From Adineta vaga (lineage: Eukaryota; Rotifera), in assembly GCA_021613535.1 (NCBI GenBank), contig CP075496.1:4340001-4404000 (forward strand): a stretch of 64,000 nt of DNA. The letters are read 5' to 3'. Within the stretch, counting starts at the first letter, position 1, and each line of letters starts with the position of its first letter. This document shows, piece by piece, positions 1 through 12,829 of this stretch. The notes beneath the pieces were generated by a model. It was given only the letters and a program-made list of their open reading frames with translations, ran no database searches and had not been told where the DNA came from. The position numbers and the translations under genes were made by a program.

Positions 1-3000
1 GTCGAAGAGAAGAATTCGATTGAACTTCTTCATCCTCTGTTATAGCAGTCATTTTTTCGTCATCAAAACCAGTAGTACTATTTCCTTCCAATCCTGTTGG
101 ACTATTTGGTGCAGTCAAAATTACAAAGTCATTTTCGTCACTGAACAATGTGAGGCCAGTCAATAGTGCCGATGGAGATGCCAATGCATTGCCTCCCCCA
201 ACTAAAGGAAATAAACGTGCGAATATTTTCAATAAATAAACAAAGAACAGTAGATATATGTATAGAAAACAAAGACATGCGCATAAATTCTTGTCATATT
301 CTCACCAAGTTCATTTATTTTTTGATTTGTTTGCTCAAGAAAATGAAAAACTAGAAAAGAAATCTCGTTTGAACTTATCCATTATTAAATCTCGCAATTT
401 TTTATTGTAGAAATTTCGTTATGAGAATATCAAATCAGCGAAATGAAGTTTTTACCTGGTTCACATTGGTTGACTATGTCAAGTAGGCGATTTTCATCTT
501 CAATAATTTCAGCATTATTCAAATAGGTTTTCACTTTTTTAACCATTAATGCCTAAATAAAACAAAAACAATGACGATAAGAGAAGATTTATCGAAAAAT
601 CTTTACTTCATCATAAACTCGTTTAGCATTAGCCATGACAGATAATCGAGTAGCTGTTTGATGACGACGTATTGTACCAGTTGAATCAACCGATGATTGA
701 TGTACAAAACCAGCAAAAACTTGTGGATGAGATGTTGGCGAATCGAACATATTAGAAATATCCTACAAAGTAATTTAATAATTAGAATGTATAAAGAAAT
801 ATTCTTTTGTTTACATAAGGACAAGACGCCATGTTTGTTATATGACGAATTTCTTTTGCAATCATACGAAGTTTTTCAAAATTGATCTAAAGAAAAGATA
901 TAAAACAATCAGTATACTTTAAATATTATTTTCTCTAAGTTTTATTACAAGGCCTTCCTCTTGAGTTGCATTTCCCAAATGAATAAAAGTTAAATCTTTC
1001 ATACACACCGGAAACATGGGAATCTAGAAAGTAGAGAAAATCATTGAATTCATTGACTTGACAATTACTTTTGATAACTTACAATCGGTGGAGTAACTAA
1101 TTCATTTTTTAGTAAATTTCGATATACGGACATATTTCGAGATAGATCAAGCAAAGATTTCAGTTCCTAAAAGAAATATAAAACACATATTGTACTTTTT
1201 CTTTTATACGTTTTCAATAGAAACGATAACATATATCAATTCATTTCTAAGTCAACGGAAAACTAAGACTATACAATTTTTAATAGACTCAATCAATGAA
1301 TAGGGAAGACTGATTAGAGATGATTTACTTCAAACAATTTTTTATATTTGTCTGGTACACGTTCCCATGTGGCTTGTAAACGTTGTACTGCTTTATGATC
1401 TAATCCACTAACAATTGCAAACATTGAATTGAAATTTTTCATATCTTTACAACATTCTAAAATACAAGAAATCGATTCGTTCTTCTCTCTTTTGTAATTC
1501 GATCTTCGTTACTTACTAGCAATTTTAATAAAATGTTTAATAACTTTTGATCGTTGCATCAGATTACTTTCACGTATAATATCAGTTATTGTCCAATACA
1601 TTTCCTTATTTGGTAGCTTAAGAAATTTTTCTAGATGTGGAATACCATATGTAGATTTTAATTTAAATATATGATCAATATATTCCGTTGTTTGAATAGC
1701 TTTAAACATGGAAAAATCTCGTAGAGTTAATTGTGCACAAATTTCCAATGCATCTAATTGAAGAAAAGTAATACGTGCTTCACGTATTAATTCATTCGAT
1801 AAATGATCAGGTACAAGTGTTTCAGTTGAATGATTATTTTTCAAATAATAACGAGCATTGACTGGAAGACGTTCAGGTAGATTATCAATATGATCTGGGA
1901 GACGTTTTTGTTTGATAACACCATTTTCAACAGATACTTCACATAATGAATAACATCTAAACAGACGAAAACAAGTGATTTATTCAATGTTGAGCTATAC
2001 TTTCAAGCGATATGTTTGGATGAAAAAAGTGAATTATTTATTAAGCATTTAGTAAGAGAACATTTCTTATGTTAGCACAATTATTAAAGCATGAGGGTGT
2101 GTTATATCGATATTGATGAAATCTGGCATAGTTCGTTAACTTTATAATTTTCTTCTCAAATTACAATAATCCTTTTCGATACATGACGAATGTTTTTTTC
2201 GGAAATGTCAAATACTTATTGAATTCATATCAATGTTTAAATGTACCTGAATCGATGTTTGCCCTTAAGAATATAATCCGAATTTTTCGTAGACTGAGAA
2301 CATTTTTGAACTTCATTAAGTCAATCGACTAATATTAGTTTTACATATCTTTTCGATTAGCTAATACTTCGTGTATTATTATGGATTAAGAATGATAAAT
2401 TATAAAGAAGAAAGAGGTAAAGCATTAACTTACACATCGTCGTAGAAGACGCTCTCTCTGAATAAGGACACAAACAATAAAAAAGAAAAGAAAAACAGAG
2501 CATAAGCTTTGTAATCCCTCTTATTATCCCCAAAGCATGCATTTTAAAAAATAGTTCTTTGATTAGTTACAAAACACCAAGAAGAAAAATAAAATATGTG
2601 AAAGCTTCTCCCATGTTGTAAGAATAACTTCTTACCGCATTAAATCAAACTCTGATCGAGAAGATGTCTGACTATAAAAGATGATAATATTCGATATACA
2701 AAACTACTCTCGCATTCAGAATTATAAGATTAATCATCATAGATCTATTTACCTGCTTTGATCAACAATACCAAATTCAGTGATCGCTAACATGACAAGT
2801 TGTTTTGCTGTTGTATCCTAAAAATAAATATATATATATTTTGTTTAAATCAATGAAAAAAAAAATAATCAATCGTTTTATTGAGTTTATTTACTTTATG
2901 TACAGGAAAGTATTTGAATGATTGATCACTTCGATAAACTTTGACAACAAATGCCGAATGATCTTCATCATTTCCAGATAAATTCGTTGATGAAGACATT

Positions 3001-6000
3001 GATTTATTTGAAGTTCCAGCTGGTGATAAATCTGGATTACTTGAACTTCGATTAAAACTTTTGCTATTCGTATTAATCGTTGATGATGAGAGCATACTTG
3101 TATTTCCATCATTATCATAACCAGCTGTATCAAGTTCACTAGACGAAAAATAACAAAAACAAAATAAGATCCCTGAATTGATTAATTTATTGTCGAATTT
3201 TAACAAAAGGTCATTATTTGTCGATAGTAAATCCTCTTTGCCATTTATTTTTGACATGCTCGTGTATCAACAAATAACTATAGAAGTTACATTCATTGAA
3301 TCAAAATGATGACACAAGTAAGAAGCACTAATCAGATGGGGTTTTTTTTCGAAGGAGAAGAAAAGGAACGATGAACATTTAGAGAGATTGCAAATAGTCA
3401 TGGAAGATAATGATAAGCATATGTATAAATAATAAAACAATTTTAGTGCAAAGGCTAGTTTTTTTTTTGAATGTGACAGCCACAAACATTGAAAAGAAAT
3501 AGAGTTACGCTTACCTTGTTGATCTGAAATGAAGAAAAAGAGTTAGTTTCATTGTGAAGAGAAATAAAAGAATGACTAGTCGAAGAAGAAAATCAATATA
3601 ATGTAACATATGTATAGGTTGATGTTGAGCAACATCCACAACGATCACTATCGACTGTATTACCATCGATAGCAATCATTCCAATCAATAACACATCATT
3701 AGAACTAATCGAGAATACGAATCGATCTGAAAATCTATCAACAGTAACAATTTCCACTCTTGCTGATAATAATCTTTCATCAAAAACTGATAAATCTTGT
3801 TTTACCAACTTAAGTATATTCTGTCGACGTTATCTAACATTTTTAAAACTCGTCCTTAAATCTGTTATACCTGATCTGAAATCCTTCAAATGGTGGCAAA
3901 TTTTGATTCTCGTACTATTCGCAACATTCAATGTAACCTTTTCTATTCTGGTAAATCTTTTTTATGAATTTCTTTCGACCGAGAAACAAGAATCTATCTT
4001 TTAAAAGGATTTCAATTCATTTTTTTCTCGAGGACAAAAACGTGCACTGTTAAAATGGACAAATGATTTAAACGATGGTATTTCACTATGGCGTCGTATT
4101 CTTCTATGTTTATCTGGTGTTGCTGCATTTACAAATGTTCTTAATGTTGTCTTAGTCATACGTGGTAAACTTTCATCCTTTTTCTGGGGTATTATCGGAG
4201 CAATTTTATATGGAATCTATGCATTTGCATATGGTTATGTAGGTGATGCTCAACTATATGTTTTATTCTTTTTACCAATGCAATTTGTTGGAATCTATGT
4301 ATGGACTAAGCAATTAGATAATGAAGCAACAACGCGTGTAAAATCACTGCGATTAATTGGCTGGTTATTTGTCATTATACTCTGTATAGGTTTAGGATTT
4401 TTATTCTATTATGAGATACCAGCATTTGCAAAACTATTAACATCACAGTATTTTTTCGAAACAAACTTTGTAGCACATCTATTCGATGCATTAACAAATG
4501 CATTTAGTGTAGTTGGTCAATTTCTACTTATATTATGTTATTGGGAACAATATATTTTATGGTTAGCGGTGAATATTATTGCAATTATTATGTACAGTGG
4601 TAAATAATCTCTTTTCTTTTAAGAAAAGAAAATAATATTAGTTGTGAACTTGTTTTTATTTCTAAGGTCTTCTTCATACACAACTCGATATTAATGTATT
4701 GATAGTATGGATTATGTTTGCAATTAATACCCTCGTTGGTCTATGTTTATGGTTTCGTCGATGGAAATATTCGGATACCATCGTGAAAAATTAACTATTC
4801 AAACTCATTTTCAATTACTATTGTATTTTACCTGTTATGTTTTGACATTTTGAGCTTTTGCATAACGGTGCGCTTAAAACCCATACGTTTATTTAATGGG
4901 CGAGGTTTTGTTTTTTCTGAATATGCTGTCGAATGATTATTTTTTATTGGAGTTATTGTTGATAATGGTGGTCGTAATTGATTTGATGATGATGATGAAT
5001 GATCAGGAGTAAAGGAATCAGATGGACTATTCATGATTACAGATGATGTATGACTGGTTGTTGGAGTCATTGATATAGAACGAACAGGAGATGATGCATA
5101 AAGTTTATTTCGTATTTCTTGTTCATAGAAAAATAAATCATGACGTTTTTTACGATTGGGTGATTTTTCAGGATTAATAATATCATTTAAACCTAGAAAT
5201 GTAATAGATGAGACGATGTGATATATATATATATATATACATAGAAATAGAGTACTTACCCATCAGATTATTTTTAACAGTTAATGATAAATGAGTTGTA
5301 CTACGAAGAATTTCAAGGGCACGGACATGAGTTAAATAATCAAAACATTGACCATTTACATTGAGAATCTATTTCGAAAGTAAAAAGAACTGATGAAATA
5401 ACATCAAAGATTTACATAACAATCAACAACTATTAAGGACAAGATTATTAATTTCAGACCTATCCTACTCAACACTTCAATATTCTAGGAGACAAGAACA
5501 CGTCTTTTTAATCTGATGATATATATATATTATAGACAAATCTGAAGAAATATATCGATCATCACAGTGAGATAACGAAATGAACTCTGGTAAACGTACT
5601 TGATCGCCTCTTCTTAAACCAGCTTCATATGGTTTAGAATTTTTTTCGACTTTCGACACAAATATTCCATTATTTGCTAATGTATCACTTCCACCAAGTA
5701 TATTAAAATTTAAAACATCATCTCGTGTTGATCGTGTTATTGTTACATTTCGTCGACTAGCTTTTGTAAAACATGCGAGATCAATTAAATATCTCCACGA
5801 TTGAATTTGCTAAAAAGATTCAAATATTATCTCTTTTGTGAGAAGAAAACCTTCTATTTTTTCTGCTTACTTCGTTTTCATGATGTTGTAATCGATCATC
5901 GAATACTTCGAGAAATTCATACAATTTTGTATTACTTTCAAAATCATTATAATGATTATTCACCCATGATAAAACCACTCGAGCAACATGTTCACATGAA

Positions 6001-9000
6001 GATAAACCTCCATTTACATCGAAATGATTGAGAAGTTTATCAGCAATTATCATTGGATCATCGATAAATGTACGGTAGGTTAAAAGAAAGTCTTGAACAA
6101 AATAAGGATCATCAATTAATTGATGTTCATTCATCAGTAAATCGAGTAATTTAGCCGTTGTAGCCTATTAGGAAAAAAGCAGATGGAAATCAATTCCTCT
6201 GTTATGAAATCTTTCGATTTGTTCATAGAGAAAATGAATAGCAAAGAAAAAGTCTCTTTTGATAGTATGTCAGAGGGTGATTACTCGACATTTCTCATTT
6301 GATTTTCCAATTAACATACATATATATCCCAAAAGATTAGAACTATAATGAAATCACCATTTCTAAGTACGTACATACTACTGATTGACTCGATTTTACA
6401 GAAAAAAACCCGAACAATTATGTATGATAAGAAAAATGACCTTGTTTATCCTTGAAACTTACTTTGATAACTATTTCACGTGGTGCATGATATTCGTCAT
6501 CATTAATACGTATTTCTTTCACCATAACAATTTTTTCATCTTCTTCGATTTTTCGAATATTTTTCTCTCCCTAAAAATCATCAAGAAAAATCATCAACGA
6601 AAAAATTCAATCAAGAGAAAATTTACTTGATTTAATATTGCATAATAATCATTTTGAGCAACAACAACAAATTGACAATCATCTACACGAGTTTTCATTA
6701 TTCCTGCATGACAATATTGATCAAGTGTGGGTCCACAACCAAAACTTTGTCCAACAGTTAACGTTCGAATTGGTTCACCATCAGTTGTTTCATCATCAAC
6801 AATTCCATTGATGATAACTGACCAAGAATCATACCGTTCACCATCATTCATCACAACAGTTTGAGCTTTTTCAACTTGAGCATAAACAAGAACTTTACAT
6901 AATTCACGTCGAACATGTAATGTTAAATTAGTAAACGCCTAGAATTACATTGATAATTATATATTTACAAGAGAGGAAAAATAAGATTCTTACAGGAAAA
7001 TGTAGGAGAAAGTCTAAAATATATTCAATATCATCATCAGTACGATCATTTGCATCTTTCATTAAAGCTTCTCGAACATGATCATGTATAGGAAATAAAT
7101 GCTAAAGAAAATTATTCAAATTCTATTATCAAAAATGGCTAATCATCGATTTAATTACTTCAGATGATGTTTCAGATTCATCATCACTTTCATGAACACT
7201 AATACAACGACTCAATCCGCCATCTTCATTTTGTCCTAAACAGTTTTCTCCATTATTTATTATTAAACAATCTTCTCCATTTGTTGATGATTGCATCATA
7301 TCTGATCCAGAATAAGCACTTGATGTATCACTTGCACGTGAATGTGAACTACGTATCATTGATGAATGAATCTCATTGATATTTGCTACTGTAACCGATC
7401 GCTAAAGAAGAAGAAAAACAAGACGAACAATTACATGTTGTTTAAAAAGATTTTTATTTTTAATATTTACTTGTCGATTTTGGGCACTTTTCTTTCGATG
7501 AAGTGCTAATACTGTACTAGAATCCATCGAAGACGTTTGTTGTTCTTCTGTTGGAGTTATAACTTGCTCTTTTTGACGATTATGTTTACTACCGATACGC
7601 TTCAGTGATTCGTTATTTTGTACAGCATGATCGAGCTCGGGATAATCAATCTACATGAAGTAAAACGAAATAAAAGTATAGAAGAGAAAAAAAAAGAGAA
7701 ATGAGAAACAGAACAGAATATACATCAAGGTGTGATTAGAAGTAATTTTTTTTTCTTCGTCTTTCTATTTTCAATGATGAAAGAAATTATATATATGATG
7801 TCTACTTACAACAAGCATTTCCGATGGTTCGAGTACAACACATTCATTGATCCGATATTGATTACTAGGAGTTCGTTTACCAAAACTGTTAAAATAGAAG
7901 AAAAAAAAAGGCGAACGATTATGTCATGAACATACACATAAATGTCGCTCGATCTATTCAAGGACAACGCTAGATGTGTAATGATGAGAGGGAGAAAGTG
8001 AGGGACTGAGTAAGATGGTGTTAGTGTAGTAGAAGTAATAGTGGTATGTGCATAGTAAAAAAAAAGAACGAACAAGGTTAACAAATAAACATGAAAAGAC
8101 GAAGAGGGAAAAATTGATCTGGTCTCTCTCTCTCTCTCTTTCCCTCCTTCTGTATCCCAAAGGATACATAAAAATGTCGAAGATCATGATTAAGTATAGC
8201 AAAAAGAAAAAAAAAGAAAAACGAATTCTTCCGTTTTTCTTTACACGTACCTAGCTCGTGGTAAATACATTGTAGATTCGATAAAAATTGAACCGGATAG
8301 AAGAATGTACCAACAAGTATTCAATTCACCACGGCTAGAAAAATAAAAAAATATAAATGATAACAATGTGTACTATACGTGTGAGTTCTATCGTTATTCT
8401 CTTCATGATATACATATATGTATAAATGTTTACATACACCTCTGTGTCCTTTGCGTCGTTTTTCTCTCTGGTGAACATTTGTGCACACGCGTTTGTATGC
8501 CTGCTTACACTCTAACAAACAATCACACTTCATTTTCGTCTCCTTCTCCTTCTTTTTTTTATTGTATACTAGCATAACAATGAGAGTAGAAGACCAAATG
8601 TCAAAGTGTATCAACGATGAAAAAAACAATCGAATACTACTTATATTCAGATTGAAAAGTTTTTAACAATGATCTTAGTCAAGGTTCTAATCTAATTTCT
8701 TCATATAATCATATATTTTATCTTCGATACATGATGCAACATCTCACTTTAGACATGAAGTATATGATGGCACATCTATCATCAGAGATAGATAGATAAT
8801 TGACCGTGACCGTATTCTAACAATGAGTTGTAGCTATCTAAGTGCATAATCATGATGATGAATGTATATCTCAATGTACTATCATCAAGAAATAGTAGAC
8901 ATAACAATTTGAGGAGAAGAAGAAGAAGAAGAAGAAGTATAGTGTCATCTCGTATGTAAAAGGATGAATAGAAAACAAACAAACAAAAAAGAAACCCAAA

Positions 9001-10830
9001 CAGATTGAGTGATTGACAAGGTTAAGAACAAACCTGAATAAAACATGATGAGCATCATGAATTTCGTAACGAATTGTTTTACACAAATTACGAATATGTG
9101 ATTCACGAAGAGATGATAATGCTTCCAAATGTTTCAAATAAGCATTGATTATTGTTAAATCCTAAATCAAAGAAATGCATAGAAATGACCATTGTTCCAA
9201 TTCATTATTTCTTTTTCCTGTGTAACATGTTTTAGTTTGAAAGATAGGTGAAAATGACTTTCTCGTTTTTTTCCTTCTTCTTCCTCGAGACTATATTTTT
9301 AAAATTGAACTTTTAGAGCCAGACAATAAATGTCTGACCTCAAAGAAGGAGAGAAAAAGGAAAAAGCAAAGTAAAAAAAACGGAGAAATCTGTACCTTAT
9401 ATAAACGTAGTTGTATGGACAACGGATGAAAGAGTATGTATGTACATATACTCGTATATGTATGCTTATAGCAAGTCGATTTCACCCCCGCTTCTCGTCC
9501 CTTTTCTTTCTTTCTTTTCTCTGCCCTTAATATGTACGTGTCCTAACTTCGATGATTAACCATATAGTTCTCTATACTCAATAAAAGTTGGCAATCATCT
9601 CGGATGGTTGTAGTGGCCATGTCAGCAGACAGAACGGAAGAATAGACAGAGAGAGAGAGAGACAGGGAACAGTCAGCCAGCGGTCTGTATACTTTCTTTC
9701 TTATCTTCCGTAGACAACGTTTCTTTTTCTCTCTATTTCTTCTTTCTACAAATCATGAATGAACAACAGTTGTTGCATTCGTTTCTATATTCATGTTCAA
9801 TGATGTGTTGCTTTTCTTTTTTCGTCGAGAAACAAGAAAAGCACATTCAGCATTAGTTCTCTTCTATCTTTTCCATTTATATAATGAAGAAATAATCTAG
9901 ACAATAATAGTTATAATACTTGAGATCATGATCGACAATGATGATATATTACGTCATATTCCTATACACATGTCGGACAAAGTTGAAAAGGGTGAACATG
10001 TCTGTTTAATCAGATCTAACAGCTTCCAGCTGAGAATAATAACATGTATATATGTATATAAAAGAGAGACCTAACGTATGAATTAATCATTAGTATGAAA
10101 AGAAAGATACTATGACTAACGGCAAATCATTTATGATTGTCTAGTTATCAATACAAAGAAAAAGATTTGAGTAGAAATCATACTAATTATTTTATGAATG
10201 AATCAATTGAATATATACCGTGAGAATTGAAAGAACAAAACATATTTTAAATCGCATATTATTAATCATTGAACAGAGGAAAGAAAAGCTTATATCCTGT
10301 CATTAACTCAAGAGGTTAAATAGAAGAAACGAAATAAATATATTTATACATTCAAGACATTTTACTCTTTTTAGGTATATCTACAAGATTAAGAAAACAT
10401 CTGGAAAGCGTGTATTTTCATCTTTGTCAAAGATATAGATTAATCAACATAGAGAACTGTAGACTGTTGTTATAAGAAATTCTAATCGATTCCTTATTAG
10501 CATAGACAAATAAGTTCATATTAGTATTTTCGGTTGATTAGATATTTTGGAAATCATTCCAGTTAGAAAAAAAATCAAAATTAATTTATATCGACTACAT
10601 ATGGTTATAACCTTAGGGAACGCAATCAATTTAATAAATATTCGAATATTCTATCCGACAAAAAAGAACTTTTACTGTAATCGAAATCTCTCTTGAGACA
10701 ATTTCAAATGTCCTTCAAAATAAATTAATAAACTAACCTGAGTTGTTCGTTCGGATGGACTTTTCGATACACTCTGTCGAAATGGTAATTCAGTTGCATA
10801 AGTTGACAATGCCATCGTATTTGAATACAT
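1..10830 (-). CDS. RAPGEF2: Rap guanine-nucleotide exchange factor, RAPGEF2/6 (PDZ-GEF) type; C-terminal end outside window
   Basis: Exchanges GDP for GTP on Rap GTPases at the membrane or cell junctions (family knowledge). About twenty minus-strand exons read in order as N-terminus (10738-10830), first cNMP-binding-like domain (9034-9161, 8251-8334, about 7806-7885, with LSGS and FGKRTPSNQ), acidic/Ser linker, second cNMP-binding-like domain (6594-6940, with [19 protein letters not shown]), Ras exchanger N-motif (about 5870-6170, DFLLTYRTF and [13 protein letters not shown]), PDZ (about 5340-5810, AGLRRGDQ), Ser-rich linker, RA domain (2755-3138 onward, [16 protein letters not shown] then DTTAKQLV), CDC25 catalytic domain (about 900-1960, [11 protein letters not shown] and VIKHFIKIA), and a tail (1-201, 456-553, 607-764). 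The order matches animal RAPGEF2. The start ATG at 10828-10830 has an in-frame stop upstream. One intron carries a plus-strand gene. RAPGEF6 is the other possible vertebrate name. Window position 1 is still coding. Confidence 0.95.
3306..4794 (+). CDS. pnuC: PnuC-type nicotinamide riboside/NMN transporter, nested antisense in a RAPGEF intron
   Basis: PnuC proteins are seven-helix carriers that import nicotinamide riboside or related vitamins by facilitated diffusion (family knowledge). Exons 3618-3950 (phase 0), 4008-4599 and 4667-4794 join in frame to about 350 residues. Family signatures include [32 protein letters not shown], the [15 protein letters not shown] helix and [21 protein letters not shown], ending in a basic FRRW tail. 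The first 90 residues or so are polar and unlike bacterial PnuC. No ATG lies in exon 3618-3950 before the family domain. The best initiator I see is a 12-nt exon 3306-3317 (M-M-T-Q) with a strong gtaaga donor in matching phase; the 5' end is therefore uncertain. All main exons lie within RAPGEF intron 3524-4832 on the other strand. PnuC is typical of bacteria, so horizontal acquisition followed by intron gain is inferred. Confidence 0.8.
3515..3523 (-). other. 9-nt microexon of the RAPGEF gene
   Basis: On the minus strand the nine bases ATCAACAAG lie between a good acceptor (cttcatttcag) and a good donor (gtaagc). The upstream exon ends ...AAC AG (phase 2, at 4833) and the downstream exon begins T GAA CTT (3138), so inclusion reads R-S-T-S and skipping reads S. 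Both keep the frame. Supported by splice signals and phase only. Confidence 0.7.
5221..5239. repeat. (AT)n microsatellite in RAPGEF intron
   Basis: A pure run of AT dinucleotides. Similar short TA runs occur at about 10975-10993, 23430-23440, 25818-25832 and 30567-30582. No function is suggested. Confidence 0.9.
8122..8139. repeat. (CT)n and, nearby, (GAA)n simple repeats
   Basis: A CT dinucleotide run lies in a RAPGEF intron, and an AGA/GAA trinucleotide run lies at about 8914-8937 in the next intron upstream. They explain several spurious low-complexity reading frames in this stretch. Confidence 0.85.
9162..10737 (-). other. Long first intron of RAPGEF, no gene seen
   Basis: This 1.6 kb interval separates the first coding exon (10738-10830) from the first cNMP-binding exon (9034-9161). 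It is AT-rich with purine/pyrimidine-biased patches. No conserved reading frame or RNA gene is visible. First introns of signalling genes often hold regulatory sites, but nothing specific can be pointed to here. Confidence 0.6.
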
Positions 10831-11852
10831 TATTTGAAAAAAAGAATTTACAAGAATATCTAATGTTCACCGGAATGTCATTCTATTCGTTTCGTCTACC
10901 CATCGAATAAGCAAACAAAACTTTTAAATCTAAAAGAAGTAAAAAGAAAGAGAAAATGACATACACACATACACATATATATATATATATATGTATATGA
11001 AAACTTTTAAGGATTCTCATATCCACAATGAAGAATAACAATAAATGTTGGATTTTTAAAACATGAAGGACATTTAAAAAGAGAAATGATTTTGATATAG
11101 ACATATGTAGTATAAAAAGAATTTGAAAAACTTCGAATTCACCTTTACGAGTACTGACAAAGTGCAACAAGAAATTGATCTGATCAAATTCAAAAGAAAA
11201 GAACAGATAAATAATGACGAAAATCTATCTTACGAACGTAATTCGATCTTAAATATGCAATAAAGTGTCAATGAGATCATCGATTCATCTAGGGTATGTT
11301 TTTTTTTCTTTCAAAAAACTGCCAGTTTACGTTAAATTAAATAACTAAAATACATGAAGATAAAGAACAATTAAAGTTTTTCTTTTCAAATAGAATATAA
11401 CAATTCGTTGATGAAAATGTTGTACATGTAGTCTCACTTTTTTTGAAAATCGAAATAAATTATGTGTCAGATGTGCATTAGCATCTCCATAAACAAAACA
11501 ATAAAATGTATTTGTACGTTCTTTTTTATATTTTCTTTCAAACTAACATTTGTTCGTTTGGGTTTCTCTCGTTCTTCTTCTTTTTCTCTTTGTCCATCTC
11601 GAAAGAAAAAAAAAAGAAGAAAAAGCGCAACAGAAAAAGATTAAACTTCTTTTGTCTTACATGTTCCATACCCCTCGAGATCGAAGAAGGAGAGAGAGAG
11701 AAAGAAAGAATGTCTTACAAGTAACTTCACTTTATTGTGGCCAATAACAATCACGTTTTTTCTTTCTCTATGTATGCATGTCTGTATATGAATATCTTGG
11801 ATATATACAATGTATAAAAAAAAGAATTGATCGAAAGAACCGGATATACTTG
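10831..11852. other. Intergenic, RAPGEF 5' flank and SRF 3' flank
   Basis: Both flanking genes are on the minus strand, so this interval contains the RAPGEF promoter side and the SRF 3' side. It holds a TA repeat near 10980 and T-rich runs. The short reading frames here are low complexity and I do not support them as genes. Confidence 0.6.
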
Positions 11853-12829
11853 TTAAGTTGGTTGATATGGAAAATTACCAAGTGTTAAAATAAGTGGTAA
11901 ATTGGACGGAGTTGATGATTCGGATGTAGTGGATGTTGACGGAGTGAAAATAGTATTCATACCAGTTGTTTTTAAAGTATTTAAATTAATTGAATAGGAT
12001 GAGGAAACGGAAGAAGATGTTACTTGCTGAGGATCTGAATGTATGAAACATGGAAGTGGAAGTGTTAATGTTGTTGGTTTTGTTTGAGGAATCGATGGAA
12101 TACTATGTGCAATTGTAGTCTCGGATAGTTTCGATTTAGTCGATGAAGATGATACATCATCAACAGATTTTAGTTTAGCACATTTAATAGGACGATGAAT
12201 AGTTGATAAATTTGTAGTTTGTACTATTTTATCAAACAACGAATAATTCGTAAATGCAGGGATTGAATAAAATAATTTCAACTTACAATCTATCGCAGCA
12301 TTTGTTCGTTTTTTTCTTTGATTTTCATCAATAAATATCACATCGTTATTATTTAATGTCGTTGTCGTTGTTGTTGGTATATCAACGATTGGTTCAACAA
12401 TCGGTTCATCTTTTGCTAAACATGTTTGAATCAATGCTTTACCTGTTTCACTTGTAATCATCGGTTGCAATTTTGCCGTTGCATATGTATAAACATGACC
12501 TAAATCATCGACGTATTTTTCTTGATTAATAATATTAAAAATAAAACAATCTTACCAGTTTCCGAAGCAACTAATAGCATAACTTCAGTGCCAGTTAATG
12601 TTGCTAATTCATAAGCTTTTTTCATAATGCCTGTTTTTCGTTTAGAAAATGTTGTATATCGTCGAATTTTATTATCAATATATGCCATTTTGATTTTGAC
12701 ACGACCTAACGTTTTTTTCTTTTTATTTCGTGCGACAGTTGATTTTTCTGTTGCTCCATGTGCTCGATCATTAGAATCATCATCATCTATGAATTCTTCT
12801 TCTTCTTCATCAGATGTTGTCGAACTCAT
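11853..12829 (-). CDS. SRF: Serum response factor, MADS-box transcription factor
   Basis: SRF binds CArG boxes and drives immediate-early and actin/muscle genes (family knowledge). Exon 1 (12556-12829) begins with an acidic stretch (DEEEEEFIDDDD) and carries most of the MADS domain, including GRVKIKMAYIDNKIRRYTTF, SKRKTGIMKKAYELATLTGT and MLLVASETG. Exon 2 (11853-12499) continues with HVYTYATAKLQPMITSETG, the SAM extension typical of SRF rather than MEF2, then a Ser/Thr/Pro-rich activation region ending NFPYQPT. The intron is 12500-12555, phase 1. An acceptor-like tttag lies about 50 bases 5' of the ATG with no obvious upstream exon. It is divergent from PUS1, about 1 kb away. Confidence 0.96.

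Noticed and set aside
3593-3808. 71-codon minus-strand frame as an additional RAPGEF exon
   Set aside because: It is the complement of the plus-strand transporter exon 3618-3950, which has family homology downstream and matching splice phases; no RAPGEF similarity.
8321-8629. 102-codon minus-strand frame as a gene
   Set aside because: It runs through the RAPGEF intron with repeat-derived composition, and overlaps the real exon 8251-8334 only in part and in another frame.
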